The position numbers and the translations under genes were made by a program. A DNA stretch of 40,872 nt, taken from positions 1 through 40,872 of the IMG/VR virus record IMGVR_UViG_3300010413_001149. One strand, given 5' to 3'. Below, piece by piece: positions 7,615 to 16,633 of this stretch; position 1 is the stretch's first letter; each line of letters begins with the position of its first letter. This stretch comes from a virus. The notes beneath the pieces are model-generated. The model worked only from the letters and a program-made list of their open reading frames with translations. It had not been told where the DNA came from and did no database searches.

Positions 7615-7980
7615 ATGGATGAAAAGGGAAGATGGGAACCTGGGGAAAGTGGGAATCCCAACGGGAGACCACCTAAAGAGATTTCATTGACAGAATTGGC
7701 TAAACAATACTTAAGAAAAGAATTAACTAACGAGAAAGACGAAAAGAAGTTATTAAAAGAAATATTTATTGAAAAGGTTTTTAATATGGCCATTGCGGGA
7801 GATATATCAGCCATTAAACTTTTATTTAATTATGTTGAGGGTATGCCAAGCCAATCAATTAAATACCAGGATTTGAGTATTAAGAATCCGATCGCAGAAG
7901 AAATAAGGAAATTAAGAGAGGGGATTAATAAAGAGGAAGATGTTAAAGAGAACGATATTACTGATATTTCTGGTGGTTAG
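7615..7980 (+). CDS. Probable terminase small subunit / DUF5681-like protein
   Basis: 121 residues. The N-terminal GRWEPGESGNPNGRPPK (5-21) is the hallmark PG-x-SGNP-x-GRP motif of DUF5681-type phage proteins. These are usually encoded directly before the large terminase and are often assumed to be its DNA-recognition subunit. The rest is helical (LAKQYLRKELTNEKDEKKLL, then an AGDISAIKLLFNYVEG stretch) with an acidic tail. The start is ATG at 7615 behind AGGAT. Its function as small terminase is inferred from position and family, not from a recognisable HTH. Confidence 0.6.
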   Translation: MDEKGRWEPGESGNPNGRPPKEISLTELAKQYLRKELTNEKDEKKLLKEIFIEKVFNMAIAGDISAIKLLFNYVEGMPSQSIKYQDLSIKNPIAEEIRKLREGINKEEDVKENDITDISGG

Positions 7981-7981
7981 T

Positions 7982-9262
7982 GTGGCTATTTCTGCTAAAC
8001 AACAAGATTATTTATTAAATTCTACTCACAGCTTCAATATTTCAAGCGGTGTTGTGTCTTCCGGGAAAACATTCGCGCAGATTCTCAGGTGGATTGATTT
8101 TATCTATAACGAGACCCCTAATAATTGCCTTTTGATGATGTCCGGTAAAACAAAAGAGAGTTTATATGACAATGTAATTAGAGACATGCAATCATTAGAT
8201 AGCATCAATGATTTAAAGTACGACAAAAATCCTCAACGATTAACTGTATTGTCGAAGAACATAGAAATAGCGTGCGCCAGTGCTGATAACGAACGGTCTT
8301 GGGGACGGATACAAGGCAAAACTGTATATGGGTGGCTGGCTGATGAAATAGTCCAACATCCGAAACAGTTTGTGAAAATGGCGCATTCGCGTTGCCGCGG
8401 TGGTGGTGTCCCGTCCCCTAAATTCTGGACATGTAATCCGGACAGTCCTAGTCATTTTATTAAGACAGATTATATAGATAATCAGAAAATAGATGTAAAA
8501 AACTGGTTTTTTGGCTTCCAGGACAATCCGCTTTTGTCACAAGAATATATAGACGAGTTAAAAAACAGCTATACTGGTGTGTTTTATCAGCGGTTTTGTG
8601 AGGGGAAGTGGGTGCTGGCCGAGGGTGTCATATATGATAAATTTCACCGGGCGCAGCATGTTGTTGACACGTATCCGGTACGGGAAGTTAATGAGTATAT
8701 AATAGGTATAGATTGGGGTTATGCAAATGATCATCCATTAGTTTTATCGTTAATTGCGTGTACAAACGATGCTTATTATGTTATTGATGAGCTTTATATT
8801 GAGCAGCAGTTGATAGATAAGACGCTTGTTGAGATTTTGCTAAATAGAGGGTGGTTAAAACTTCCGTTTAAGCGGTGGAATGGTTATAAGTGGGTAGATA
8901 CAGAGGGACGGCCATCCGCCGCTTATCCAGACTCAGCCCGGCCGGATCTTATTAATCAATTCTATAAATTAACCAATATTCCGACCTATCCTGCTGTTAA
9001 AGATGTTGAGGATGGTATACAAGCAGTTCAACGGCGATTTGTCCCGCAGGGCAATAATAGGTATGGATTATATTTTTTAAGTAAATGTATAAATCACATA
9101 AGGGAATTCGAGCTGTACAGATGGGATCAGTTCCAGAGTGGCGATGGTAAAAATGTACCGCTTAAGAAAAATGATCATTGTCCAGATTCTATAAGATATG
9201 CAATATATACAAGAGATAGGGGACGAGCCAGGCAAATTAAAGATTTCAGGAAGGCAAGTTAA
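7982..9262 (+). CDS. terL: Terminase large subunit
   Basis: About 426 residues: the ATPase-nuclease motor that packages DNA through the portal. The Walker A-like loop GVVSSGKT lies near residues 22-29, Walker B GWLADE near 117-122, and the RNase H-like nuclease has IIGIDWGYAND (from about 240) and HCPDSIRYAIYT near the C-terminus. It resembles PBSX-type terminases. I prefer the GTG at 7982, giving the usual SAKQQDYLLNSTHSFNI start, with GGTGG at 7972-7976. An in-frame ATG at 7940 would add a hydrophobic 14-residue leader that merely reads through the end of the preceding gene. It ends on the A of the portal ATG. Confidence 0.9.
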   Translation: MAISAKQQDYLLNSTHSFNISSGVVSSGKTFAQILRWIDFIYNETPNNCLLMMSGKTKESLYDNVIRDMQSLDSINDLKYDKNPQRLTVLSKNIEIACASADNERSWGRIQGKTVYGWLADEIVQHPKQFVKMAHSRCRGGGVPSPKFWTCNPDSPSHFIKTDYIDNQKIDVKNWFFGFQDNPLLSQEYIDELKNSYTGVFYQRFCEGKWVLAEGVIYDKFHRAQHVVDTYPVREVNEYIIGIDWGYANDHPLVLSLIACTNDAYYVIDELYIEQQLIDKTLVEILLNRGWLKLPFKRWNGYKWVDTEGRPSAAYPDSARPDLINQFYKLTNIPTYPAVKDVEDGIQAVQRRFVPQGNNRYGLYFLSKCINHIREFELYRWDQFQSGDGKNVPLKKNDHCPDSIRYAIYTRDRGRARQIKDFRKAS

Positions 9263-10692
9263 TGTTTAAAAAAGGCGATATATTTCCAAAAAAAGAAGAC
9301 GCAATAAGAATAAAGCTAGAAACAGACTGGGAGAAAATGTTTCATAGCGAGTATATTTATGTTAAATTAATTGATCCTATAAAACAGAAATATGTAAATA
9401 TAGATCCGTTAATACCACTCCCGGCGCTTATTTCAGAAATCAACGGCGATCTTTTGTTCGGAGAGTTTCCAAAATTTGATTTTGGAAATGAGGCAATTAC
9501 CGATGAGGTTAAAAATTGGATTAAACAATATAAGACATTTGCTTCTGATTGGCTAGAAGCTGCCACATATACCTCAGCCATGGGGACAAATTTTATCTAT
9601 TTATTTCGGTTTGGCGATCGGATGTTTTATGATTTTATTAAATCGAATAAAGTTATCTGGGAAGAAGACATTTTAGGTTTAACCAGGGTTTTGATTTATG
9701 AGATTATAGAGGTGAATAATAAAAAGAACTATATAGACTATAAGGTGCAAGAGCATTATTACGAGTGGCACGATAAAGAGAAAAACGAAAACGGTGATTT
9801 GAAATATCCATCTCCGTTATTAGATGAGGGAAGAAAGCATATCATAGAAAATTATGAAATGAGGGTTGACACGGTTAGTTCGGAAGAACATAAAGTAAAA
9901 GAGATAAGGGAGTTAACAAAAAAAGCAACAGAACTTAATTTCATACCAATTATTAAAATCTGCAACATAAAACAACAGGGCCAAAAAACCGGGAAATCTG
10001 ATTATCAGGGAAAGAAACAATTGTTTGCGGATGTTGATGACAGATTTGATCAAGTTAACCATATTTTAAATGAGCATGCCGACCCGTGGACATTGATCCC
10101 GTCCGGAATTTTAGATCAAAATGGAAATTTTAATCGCTCTCAAGGGAAAATGATAGAGAAAGCCCCGGCCGGATCTGCTGATAATACAGTGGATGTCGTC
10201 ACATGGGATGGTAATATAGAATCATCGTTTAAAGCGATTGATAAATTCGTCGAAATGATAATGTTGACATCGCGCATTAGTACCCCTATTGCCGGGCTTA
10301 CCGACCGGGCCGGGGGCCAGGCAGAGAGCGGCCGGGCACTGAAATGGAAATCAATCAATACATTTTCCATGATTGGTCGTAAGCGCGAGTACTGGGAAGA
10401 AGCATTCAGACAATTTTTTTGGATGGCGGAGAGGTTGGATAATGCTCTTAAGGGTAAAAATTTATCTGAAAATATGCGTACTATATGGCAAGATGGCCTT
10501 CCTCTGGATCGTGTGGAGGTTGTGGATAATATTGTTAAGGAAAAGTCTGCGGGAATAAAGAGTACACTATCAAGTATTATGGACGCGAACGAAATGACAG
10601 AAGATGAGGCACAAAGCGAATTGGAGCGAATACAAAGTGAGCGTCAAAAAGATGCCGATATCCAGGCGAGTAAGTTTAGGGAGACTGTGTAA
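9262..10692 (+). CDS. Portal protein (SPP1 gp6-like)
   Basis: 476 residues. Its place between the large terminase and the minor head protein, its size, and a segment with the portal-type signature QAESGRALKWKS followed by a long helical WEEAFRQFFWMAERL stretch support a portal. The dodecameric portal forms the DNA entry and exit channel at one capsid vertex. The C-terminal tail is charged and Gln/Glu-rich, typical of the portal crown. It starts on the terminase stop codon (TAATG) and its own stop overlaps the next small gene, so the head genes are translationally coupled. Confidence 0.85.
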   Translation: MFKKGDIFPKKEDAIRIKLETDWEKMFHSEYIYVKLIDPIKQKYVNIDPLIPLPALISEINGDLLFGEFPKFDFGNEAITDEVKNWIKQYKTFASDWLEAATYTSAMGTNFIYLFRFGDRMFYDFIKSNKVIWEEDILGLTRVLIYEIIEVNNKKNYIDYKVQEHYYEWHDKEKNENGDLKYPSPLLDEGRKHIIENYEMRVDTVSSEEHKVKEIRELTKKATELNFIPIIKICNIKQQGQKTGKSDYQGKKQLFADVDDRFDQVNHILNEHADPWTLIPSGILDQNGNFNRSQGKMIEKAPAGSADNTVDVVTWDGNIESSFKAIDKFVEMIMLTSRISTPIAGLTDRAGGQAESGRALKWKSINTFSMIGRKREYWEEAFRQFFWMAERLDNALKGKNLSENMRTIWQDGLPLDRVEVVDNIVKEKSAGIKSTLSSIMDANEMTEDEAQSELERIQSERQKDADIQASKFRETV

Positions 10693-10868
10693 TGAATATT
10701 TGCTGTTGTCAATTAGCCGGAACCCAGGCTTGTGAAGATTGTCCCAATAATAAAATGATGCCACAATGGGAATTTAGAACTAATTATTTTCAGCCCAAAG
10801 AAATAATCAAAGAAAAGTATGATAATAAGGGTAGATTAATAGAAAAGATTATAGAATATGAGTTTTAA
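10692..10868 (+). CDS. Cys-rich microprotein
   Basis: 58 residues, starting at the ATG that shares its A with the portal stop. It begins MNICCCQLAGTQACEDCPNN, a cluster of five cysteines (residues 4, 5, 6, 14, 17) suitable for binding zinc, followed by a charged tail. The next ORF has a similar Cys pattern, so the two may be diverged duplicates. It may be a small regulator or a metal-binding accessory protein; the function is unknown. Confidence 0.55.
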   Translation: MNICCCQLAGTQACEDCPNNKMMPQWEFRTNYFQPKEIIKEKYDNKGRLIEKIIEYEF

Positions 10869-10879
10869 GGGTGATTTGG

Positions 10880-11017
10880 ATGAATATGATATGTTGGTGT
10901 TATAATGTATGTATTAAAAAATGTAAAAAATGTCCCTTAGCTTATGGTTTTAAAATAGTTGAATATAAAAAATTTGATAGGGTTGAGTTTGTTTATTTAG
11001 TTAAAGATGAGTGTTAA
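10880..11017 (+). CDS. Second Cys-rich microprotein
   Basis: 45 residues, MNMICWCYNVCIKKCKKCPL at the start: five cysteines spaced C-x-C-x4-C-x3-C-x2-C. It resembles the preceding 58-residue protein in beginning MN with a Cys cluster and then a CP. The 3' end overlaps the minor head gene by 11 bases. GGGTG lies at 10869-10873. No family recognised; a zinc-binding role is plausible. Confidence 0.5.
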   Translation: MNMICWCYNVCIKKCKKCPLAYGFKIVEYKKFDRVEFVYLVKDEC

Positions 11018-11921
11018 AAGTGTTAAATTTATAGCGCAAAGTTTAGATAATAATCAATATACGACAAAAAACGAAATAATTAGATTTATGTCGTTGATCA
11101 ATGCCTGGGAGTTTGACTCTTTAGGCTTGAGAGGGTCAACGGACATTGTAACGCGCAAAAATATCAATCTATGGTTGGATGATTTTGAATTATTATGGCG
11201 TAACCAAATGCAGTCGATCAATTTGCTATCCGGTTTTGGTGGTTATACGATTGCCAATGAGGCAATAGACCAGTTTAGCGATTTTGTGGCATACAAAGAG
11301 ATATATGCCAGGCAGATCAATGTATTATCCAGAGTTGATTTGACAGAGGCTGTAATGTTAAGGAATAATCTAGCGCGTCAAATGCGTGGTAATTGGCAAG
11401 AGTTTTATAACCAGTTTGATGAGTTTGCATTAGCACGGGCCGGACAGAACCTTGATAGTATTAAGCGTATTTTTATAGATACACCAGAATTCCGGGACAA
11501 TGTATATTTATTAGACCGGGCCGGCCGTCATTGGGAGCCGGAAACATATGCCAATATGTGGGCCAGGACGCGGAACCGCGAAATCGAAGACGATATAATG
11601 AGAGATGAATGTGGCGATTTGGGTATTGATATCGTGCAGATCAACAACGTTAATACCACAACCCCAATTTGCAAACAATACGAAGGCAAATATTTTAGTT
11701 TAAATGGCGCCACACCTGGATTGCCAATTTTAAAAATAAAGCCTCCTTTTCATCCTCGTTGCCGCCATAGAATGTTGCCAATGGAGCGAGACAGAATTGA
11801 ACCATTGCTTGAAAGAAATAAAAAGATTGACCGAGAAGTTGCGGTCGCCCGTAATGGTTGGACACGTAAACAAAAGTTAGCTATTATAAAACAAGAGAAG
11901 TGGAATGAATTAAACAGATAA
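11007..11921 (+). CDS. Minor head / head morphogenesis protein (SPP1 gp7-like)
   Basis: 304 residues. The C-terminal part carries the phage head morphogenesis signature: NTTTPICKQYEGKYF, then a loop and KPPFHPRCRHRMLP (about residues 247-260), i.e. the C-x-x-x-x-G ... P-x-HP-x-CRH pattern of the Mu gpF/SPP1 gp7 family. These proteins bind the portal and are present in few copies, influencing DNA ejection. The N-terminal 180 residues are helical. The position right after the portal agrees. Confidence is high for the family and moderate for the exact function. Confidence 0.85.
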   Translation: MSVKSVKFIAQSLDNNQYTTKNEIIRFMSLINAWEFDSLGLRGSTDIVTRKNINLWLDDFELLWRNQMQSINLLSGFGGYTIANEAIDQFSDFVAYKEIYARQINVLSRVDLTEAVMLRNNLARQMRGNWQEFYNQFDEFALARAGQNLDSIKRIFIDTPEFRDNVYLLDRAGRHWEPETYANMWARTRNREIEDDIMRDECGDLGIDIVQINNVNTTTPICKQYEGKYFSLNGATPGLPILKIKPPFHPRCRHRMLPMERDRIEPLLERNKKIDREVAVARNGWTRKQKLAIIKQEKWNELNR

Positions 11922-11923
11922 TA

Positions 11924-11941
11924 TTTCGGACCAGTCCGAAA
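11924..11941 (+). other. Intergenic hairpin between minor head and scaffold genes
   Basis: TTTCGGA-CCAG-TCCGAAA forms a perfect 7-bp stem directly after the stop codon. No T-run follows on the plus strand, so it is more likely an mRNA stability or processing element than a terminator. A second, weaker stem (GGTTTTAT with ATAAAATC, about 11951-11978) lies between it and the scaffold ribosome site. Confidence 0.45.
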
Positions 11942-11992
11942 AAAATAAAAGGTTTTATTCAAGGTGCGGGATAAAATCATAAGGAGTTAAAA

Positions 11993-12661
11993 ATGAGTAG
12001 TGAACAAAAAGTATCGGTTGTTAAGGAAGGAAAACAGGGAGATATTATTGACACACCAGATAATGATCATGAACCAAAACAATCGGCCGTCAATCAAAAA
12101 CAGGTTGACGATGAGAAAAAAACAAACAGGACATTCAATCAGAGTGAGTTTGACTCTCGGTTAAAAGAAGAACAAAAAAAGATTAAAGATCAATATCGAG
12201 ATTATAACGACATTAAAACACAATTATCAGAATTGAAACAGAAAGAAGAAGAACGGAAATTGGCTGAAATGTCCGAGATTGAGCAATGGAAAACAAAATA
12301 TGATAGCATCACGACGGAGAATGAAGAACTCAAAAAATCGTTAGAATCTGAAGTTATTAAAGGTTTAAGAAACGAAATACTCAGTAATAACGAATATAGC
12401 ATTTTAACAAGACCTTACAAAAAAATGGTTGTTGGCAATACAGAATCAGAAGTTAGGGAAAGTGCACAACAAATACTTGAGGAGTTTAAAAAGGATATTG
12501 AAAAGATAAAGGGTAAATCAGTAGATTTTACTCCTCCGACAGACCTGAAACAAGAAATTGAAAAGAAACCTGAGCCTAAAACACCAGCTATGCGGTTGAA
12601 AGATGCTGTAAAAAAAGTATTTTTGGATAATGCCTTCAGACCCTCCAATCGTGAAGACTAA
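11993..12661 (+). CDS. Capsid scaffolding protein
   Basis: 222 residues, strongly charged and almost wholly helical. A disordered acidic N-terminus leads to a long coiled coil (about residues 40-120, with KLAEMSEIEQWKTKYDSIT and TENEELKKSL heptads), and a basic C-terminus MRLKDAVKKVF may bind the capsid protein. The length, composition and position directly before the major capsid gene are typical of internal scaffolds (GP20-like), which guide procapsid assembly and are then lost. Ribosome site AAGGAG lies 8 bases before the ATG. Confidence 0.75.
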   Translation: MSSEQKVSVVKEGKQGDIIDTPDNDHEPKQSAVNQKQVDDEKKTNRTFNQSEFDSRLKEEQKKIKDQYRDYNDIKTQLSELKQKEEERKLAEMSEIEQWKTKYDSITTENEELKKSLESEVIKGLRNEILSNNEYSILTRPYKKMVVGNTESEVRESAQQILEEFKKDIEKIKGKSVDFTPPTDLKQEIEKKPEPKTPAMRLKDAVKKVFLDNAFRPSNRED

Positions 12662-12677
12662 TAGGGGGATTATTTAA

Positions 12678-13631
12678 ATGGCTACTGCTTATATTGACAA
12701 AACTAGTTTGGCGCAAGTTATTGGAACATCGTTTGATAATATCACGACCAAACCCTTGCGACCCAAATATATTTTTGATGCGCTCTGTCAAGAGCGTATA
12801 TGGAATCTGGGAACTAACCCCAATCGGGGTGACGCTCTTCAGTTTCCTGTATTAAGTGCCCTGAGTTCAAACACTGGTGCACTCGATCCTACCGCTGCCA
12901 CCATTACCGGGAGCCAGACGCTGACCTACACTCGACGTGCTGTAACCCTTGAAGCTTATGGTGATCATGGTGTTTTGGATCTTTTAGAATCTCACAATGA
13001 GACGTTTATCAATGACGTTGCCGATATGGCTTTTAGTTTGACCGATCAGGCAATGAATTCATTGAACAAGCTGGCGCGTACCGCTATGGACTTAAATAAG
13101 TATAGTAACGAGACTAGCGGCACTCTGTCACAAACATATCATTATTACGGCTCGTATGGTGCTGGCGCATCAACTGCCGGCCCGATGCGTGCTAAAACTG
13201 TACGTGAGGTTGTATCTGACATGAGGGCTGACAATGTACAGCCTTTTGCAGATGGTTTGTATCGTGGTATTATTCATCCGATACAATACACCCAGCTTCG
13301 CGCAGATAGTGATAACGCTGCCTGGACAAAATCTACTCAATATGTTACCAACGCTCCATTCACCATGGGCGAAATGGGAGATTTTGAGGGTGTCCGGTGG
13401 GCGGTTAATAATGAAGTGAGTGGAGCCGGAACGGGCACGATTAGTGCATACATTATGGGACAAGAATTTTGTGGTAAGGCCGTAGGGCGCGACGTTAATG
13501 TCAAAACTAACGACAAACTTGAAGGGCCTCAGGAAAATCTGCTTGTAATGCACTGGAATGCGCTTGTAGGGTATAAAATTATTCGGCGTGAGGCGGGCCG
13601 GATTATTGAATGTACTAACACTAAAGAATAA
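12678..13631 (+). CDS. Major capsid protein (N4-gp56-like family)
   Basis: 317 residues. It resembles the N4-gp56 family of HK97-fold capsid proteins: an early RPKYIFDALCQERIWN region, a TYTRRAVTLEAYGDHG strand pair, a long helix with TDQAMNSLNKLARTAMD, the YRGIIHPIQYTQLRAD segment typical of the A-domain, and a C-terminal strand HWNALVGYKIIRREAGRI. It self-assembles into the icosahedral shell. Base composition is visibly richer in G+C than in the flanking glycan genes, as expected for a highly expressed structural gene. It is preceded by a strong AGGGGG ribosome site. Glycan cluster B starts only 59 bases downstream. Confidence 0.85.
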   Translation: MATAYIDKTSLAQVIGTSFDNITTKPLRPKYIFDALCQERIWNLGTNPNRGDALQFPVLSALSSNTGALDPTAATITGSQTLTYTRRAVTLEAYGDHGVLDLLESHNETFINDVADMAFSLTDQAMNSLNKLARTAMDLNKYSNETSGTLSQTYHYYGSYGAGASTAGPMRAKTVREVVSDMRADNVQPFADGLYRGIIHPIQYTQLRADSDNAAWTKSTQYVTNAPFTMGEMGDFEGVRWAVNNEVSGAGTGTISAYIMGQEFCGKAVGRDVNVKTNDKLEGPQENLLVMHWNALVGYKIIRREAGRIIECTNTKE

Positions 13632-13690
13632 TGTAGGAGCCTCTATATAGATAGCCGTAGGAGAAACGTCTTTTTATTAAGGAGAAAATA

Positions 13691-15712
13691 ATGATTAAAC
13701 TTTCCGCATGTCTAATCTTGAAAAATGAGGGAGAAACAATCTACAGATGTCTTGACTCGATAAAAGATTTTGTCGATGAATATATAATCGGAATTGATGA
13801 TAAGACAGACGATAATACAGAAGAACAAATACAGAAGTTTTTTAACGATAACGATAAACCTAAAATTATTTATAAATATACCTGGCAGAATGATTTCAGT
13901 AAGGCCCGTAATGAGGGAATGGATAAAGCGACAGGTGATTATTTATTAATTATGGATGGTCACGAGTTTTTTCCAAATGCTTGGTATAATATCACACAAG
14001 AAAATACACTCGATGTACAAAGACAAGTATTACCGCATATAAAGCCACTAATTGAGAAAGAAAAGCCGGACGAAATATATTTTTATCTTTATCAACAGCC
14101 ATTTATCGGAGAGATCCCGAATAATTTCTTTTTGCAGCCGAGGATATACAGAAATGATCCACAGATAAGATTTGGCCGGGCTGCTCATAATACAATACAA
14201 AATACCGATCGTGACAAATCAATGCATTGTCCAGAAGTTTTACTTATTCATGATGCACCGGAAAATAATAGAGAAGATCGTAAAAAACAACGTGTGGAAA
14301 TGAATACAGAAGAACTACAGAAGATGATCAAAGAGAAAGAGAATGATACGAGAGCCATGTTTTATTTGGGAAATACGTTAATTGAGGCTGGTAATTTTAA
14401 GGGTGCTATTAAAGCGTTTAATAACTATCTTAAACACCGACAAGATGAAAATTCGGAGAAATATCAAGTCTTAATACACCAGGCGATATGTTATAATAAG
14501 CTCAAACAGATAGATAAGGCAATTGAATGTCTATATAAAGCGATGCATATAAACCCGGCACGCAGGGACGCGCGTATTCTAATGGGCGATATTTATATTG
14601 ATAACAAAGACTACGATAAAGCCGAAATTAATTATAAATTGGCTCTGGTCTTAAAACCTCAACCATCCCGGATGTTCCAAAATGGCGCGGCACTTACATT
14701 TGATCCACACCAAAAATTAGCACATATATATAAACTAAAAAATGATATGGTTAAAGCAATTGCACATTTACGTAGAGCTTATCAATATTTTCCCAGTCCA
14801 CAGTGGGCGGCAGAAATAGAACGGATGAGCGCTGGAAAGCCAAATATTTTAATCGTTGATAAAATTGGATCATTTACAAAAAAATTATATGGACATTTAG
14901 AACGAACTGGTATATATAATATAGCCAGAACGCAGCAATATAATTCTCAATTAGGTTCATGGGCTGATTATATATTTTGTGAATGGGTTGACGAGAACGC
15001 TATTCGATGTTCAAGAGAGTATCCGGAAAAGACTGTAATCCGATGTCATGGATATGAATATTATCTGTTAAAAAATGTATTTAGAAGTATAGATTTTTCA
15101 AAGATTAAAAAGATTATTTTTGTAGCTGTTCATATTATGAACAAAGCTGTAAAAGAGTTCAACATACCAAAAGAAAAGGTTGAAATGATTTACAATGATG
15201 TCGATGTCGAGAGTTTTTATATTAAAAATGAAGATCGCGATCCGCTTAATATCGGATATGTTGGTTTTATTAACGAGAAGAAAAATCCTTATTTGTTATG
15301 CAGAATTATCAAAAAGAATCCGAAATTTAAGTTTCATTTGCGCGTAGACCACCAGTCGCCATTTTGGGAAAGCGCTATGAAGTATGAATTAAAAGATTGT
15401 AAGAATGTTGTGTACCATGGACGATATGACGATCTAAATGATTTCTGGAATCAAATGTCCGGTGTTTTGAGTACGTCTATTATTGAGTCGTTCAGCTACA
15501 ATATAGCTGAGGCCATGGCGTGCGGATGCCGGCCATATATATATGATTGGGAGGGATCAAGAAATATCTGGAATAAAGAATGGATATTTAAAGATTTGCC
15601 TGTATTAAGTACCAAAAAATTAACACGTGAGAAAATGGACGAATATAGACTATATATAATTGATCTATTTACAAATAAGTTACCTGAACTCGAAAAGGAA
15701 TTAATCGCATGA
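13691..15712 (+). CDS. GT2-TPR-GT4 fusion glycosyltransferase
   Basis: 673 residues with three parts. Residues 1-200 are a GT2 domain (ACLILKNEGETIYRCLDSI, then YIIGIDDKTDDNTEEQI) whose acid motif reads MDGHEFF (88-94), lacking the second Asp of the usual DxDE. Residues about 217-325 hold tetratricopeptide-like repeats (AMFYLGNTLIEAGNFKGAIK; YDKAEINYKLALVLKP). Residues about 380-660 are a GT-B/GT4-like domain ending STSIIESFSYNIAEAMACG, the E-x7-E donor signature. TPR-linked transferases such as SunS and OGT act on proteins, and this gene directly follows the capsid gene, so capsid or tail glycosylation is a reasonable inference. The ATG has AAGGAG upstream. Confidence 0.8.
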   Translation: MIKLSACLILKNEGETIYRCLDSIKDFVDEYIIGIDDKTDDNTEEQIQKFFNDNDKPKIIYKYTWQNDFSKARNEGMDKATGDYLLIMDGHEFFPNAWYNITQENTLDVQRQVLPHIKPLIEKEKPDEIYFYLYQQPFIGEIPNNFFLQPRIYRNDPQIRFGRAAHNTIQNTDRDKSMHCPEVLLIHDAPENNREDRKKQRVEMNTEELQKMIKEKENDTRAMFYLGNTLIEAGNFKGAIKAFNNYLKHRQDENSEKYQVLIHQAICYNKLKQIDKAIECLYKAMHINPARRDARILMGDIYIDNKDYDKAEINYKLALVLKPQPSRMFQNGAALTFDPHQKLAHIYKLKNDMVKAIAHLRRAYQYFPSPQWAAEIERMSAGKPNILIVDKIGSFTKKLYGHLERTGIYNIARTQQYNSQLGSWADYIFCEWVDENAIRCSREYPEKTVIRCHGYEYYLLKNVFRSIDFSKIKKIIFVAVHIMNKAVKEFNIPKEKVEMIYNDVDVESFYIKNEDRDPLNIGYVGFINEKKNPYLLCRIIKKNPKFKFHLRVDHQSPFWESAMKYELKDCKNVVYHGRYDDLNDFWNQMSGVLSTSIIESFSYNIAEAMACGCRPYIYDWEGSRNIWNKEWIFKDLPVLSTKKLTREKMDEYRLYIIDLFTNKLPELEKELIA

Positions 15713-15912
15713 TGTTAAAGGAATTAAAGAAAGGGGAATTTTTTAAGTTGTTACAGGGACATGAAAAATTTAAACAATGTTTATTTTTAAAAATTAATAA
15801 TGATATCCCTTCATGTGATTGTTATAATTTTGATTATAATATATTATATCGGCTTAATTATATGGACGAAATTGAGAAAATTAATATCAAATTGGGGGCA
15901 AATAATGTATAA
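15709..15912 (+). CDS. Small hypothetical protein
   Basis: 67 residues overlapping the upstream stop by 4 bases; two adjacent ATGs are possible starts. The LKELKKGEFFKLL beginning recalls small beta-barrel-like phage proteins that start with a K-x-L-K-x-G-(D/E)-x-F motif, but I cannot name a family. It overlaps the next gene's ATG at 15905. Confidence 0.5.
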   Translation: MMLKELKKGEFFKLLQGHEKFKQCLFLKINNDIPSCDCYNFDYNILYRLNYMDEIEKINIKLGANNV

Positions 15913-16480
15913 TGAATCTTATTTTAACGATAAATGGCGAACTGTAATGAAATGTTTACCAACTGGTGGTGCATATCATTTTAATCTCCGTCAATATGGA
16001 TACGATATTACAAAAAATATAATAGCAGATGGTAGTAAAATATTCGATTATGCGTGTGGGCTTGGTCTTATAGATATACAACTAGAAAAAGAAAAGAATT
16101 GTAAAGTGTACGGATGCGACATTTCAGAAGTGGCAGTTAATTATGTAAACTCGAAATTAAAATATAAAACACATTTTAAAATAGGATCTGATTTTTTCGG
16201 TTCTGATTATGATTATATTTTAGCAATTTATTTTTTGGAGCATATTAAAAAACCATGGGAGTGGGTTGAACAGGCTTTTAAATTTGGTAAAAAGGTTATT
16301 TGTATTGTGCCAAATAATTTTAGAAGATCCGGTGAACATAAGGACATGGCATGGAAAAACTGGACTGAATTTTATAGAATGTTTGATCAGTTTAATCCTG
16401 TGAGAATTGACGGAAATAAATATCCAAAAAGTCTAAGTCATGCGTTTAAACATCCGATTATTTTGTTTAATGGTAAATAA
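15905..16480 (+). CDS. SAM-dependent methyltransferase
   Basis: 191 residues from the ATG at 15905, chosen for the strong GGGGG ribosome site just upstream. Motif I is IFDYACGLGLIDIQL (46-60), the acidic strand end CDIS is at 71-74, and YFLEHIKKPWEW (109-120) is the type 11/12 motif post-I. KVICIVPNNFRR follows as strand five. Probably methylates a sugar within cluster B. It differs from the methyltransferase at 157-819 and from the fused one at 3161-4390, so the window encodes three separate methyltransferase domains. The stop overlaps the next ATG (TAATG). Confidence 0.8.
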   Translation: MYNESYFNDKWRTVMKCLPTGGAYHFNLRQYGYDITKNIIADGSKIFDYACGLGLIDIQLEKEKNCKVYGCDISEVAVNYVNSKLKYKTHFKIGSDFFGSDYDYILAIYFLEHIKKPWEWVEQAFKFGKKVICIVPNNFRRSGEHKDMAWKNWTEFYRMFDQFNPVRIDGNKYPKSLSHAFKHPIILFNGK

Positions 16481-16617
16481 TGAGAAAAGATAATATAGAA
16501 ATTAAATTGCTTGTAATTAATATAATAGTTAAAAATATTTTAATTGTTGGAATGACTATATTTTTAATAGTATTTTTCAAAAGCTGCTGGTGGATATTAT
16601 TATTATTGTTGTTATAA
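16480..16617 (+). CDS. Small membrane protein
   Basis: 45 residues coupled to the methyltransferase stop. After a short charged N-terminus it is almost entirely hydrophobic (LVINIIVKNILIVGMTIFLI and a C-terminal WWILLLLLL), predicting one or two membrane helices. It may anchor the glycan enzymes at the inner membrane or act on host envelope physiology. It is unlike the lysis proteins downstream. No family recognised. Confidence 0.5.
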   Translation: MRKDNIEIKLLVINIIVKNILIVGMTIFLIVFFKSCWWILLLLLL

Positions 16618-16633
16618 ACAATGGGTGATAAAA

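Noticed and set aside
7940-7981. Upstream ATG for the large terminase giving a signal-like N-terminus
   Set aside because: The leader MLKRTILLIFLVV reads through the end of the preceding gene in another frame. Terminases are cytoplasmic, and a GTG at 7982 gives the usual start.
13170-13553. Minus-strand open frame of 127 codons in the capsid gene
   Set aside because: It is antisense to a well-supported capsid gene and no family is recognisable; probably a shadow of capsid codon use.
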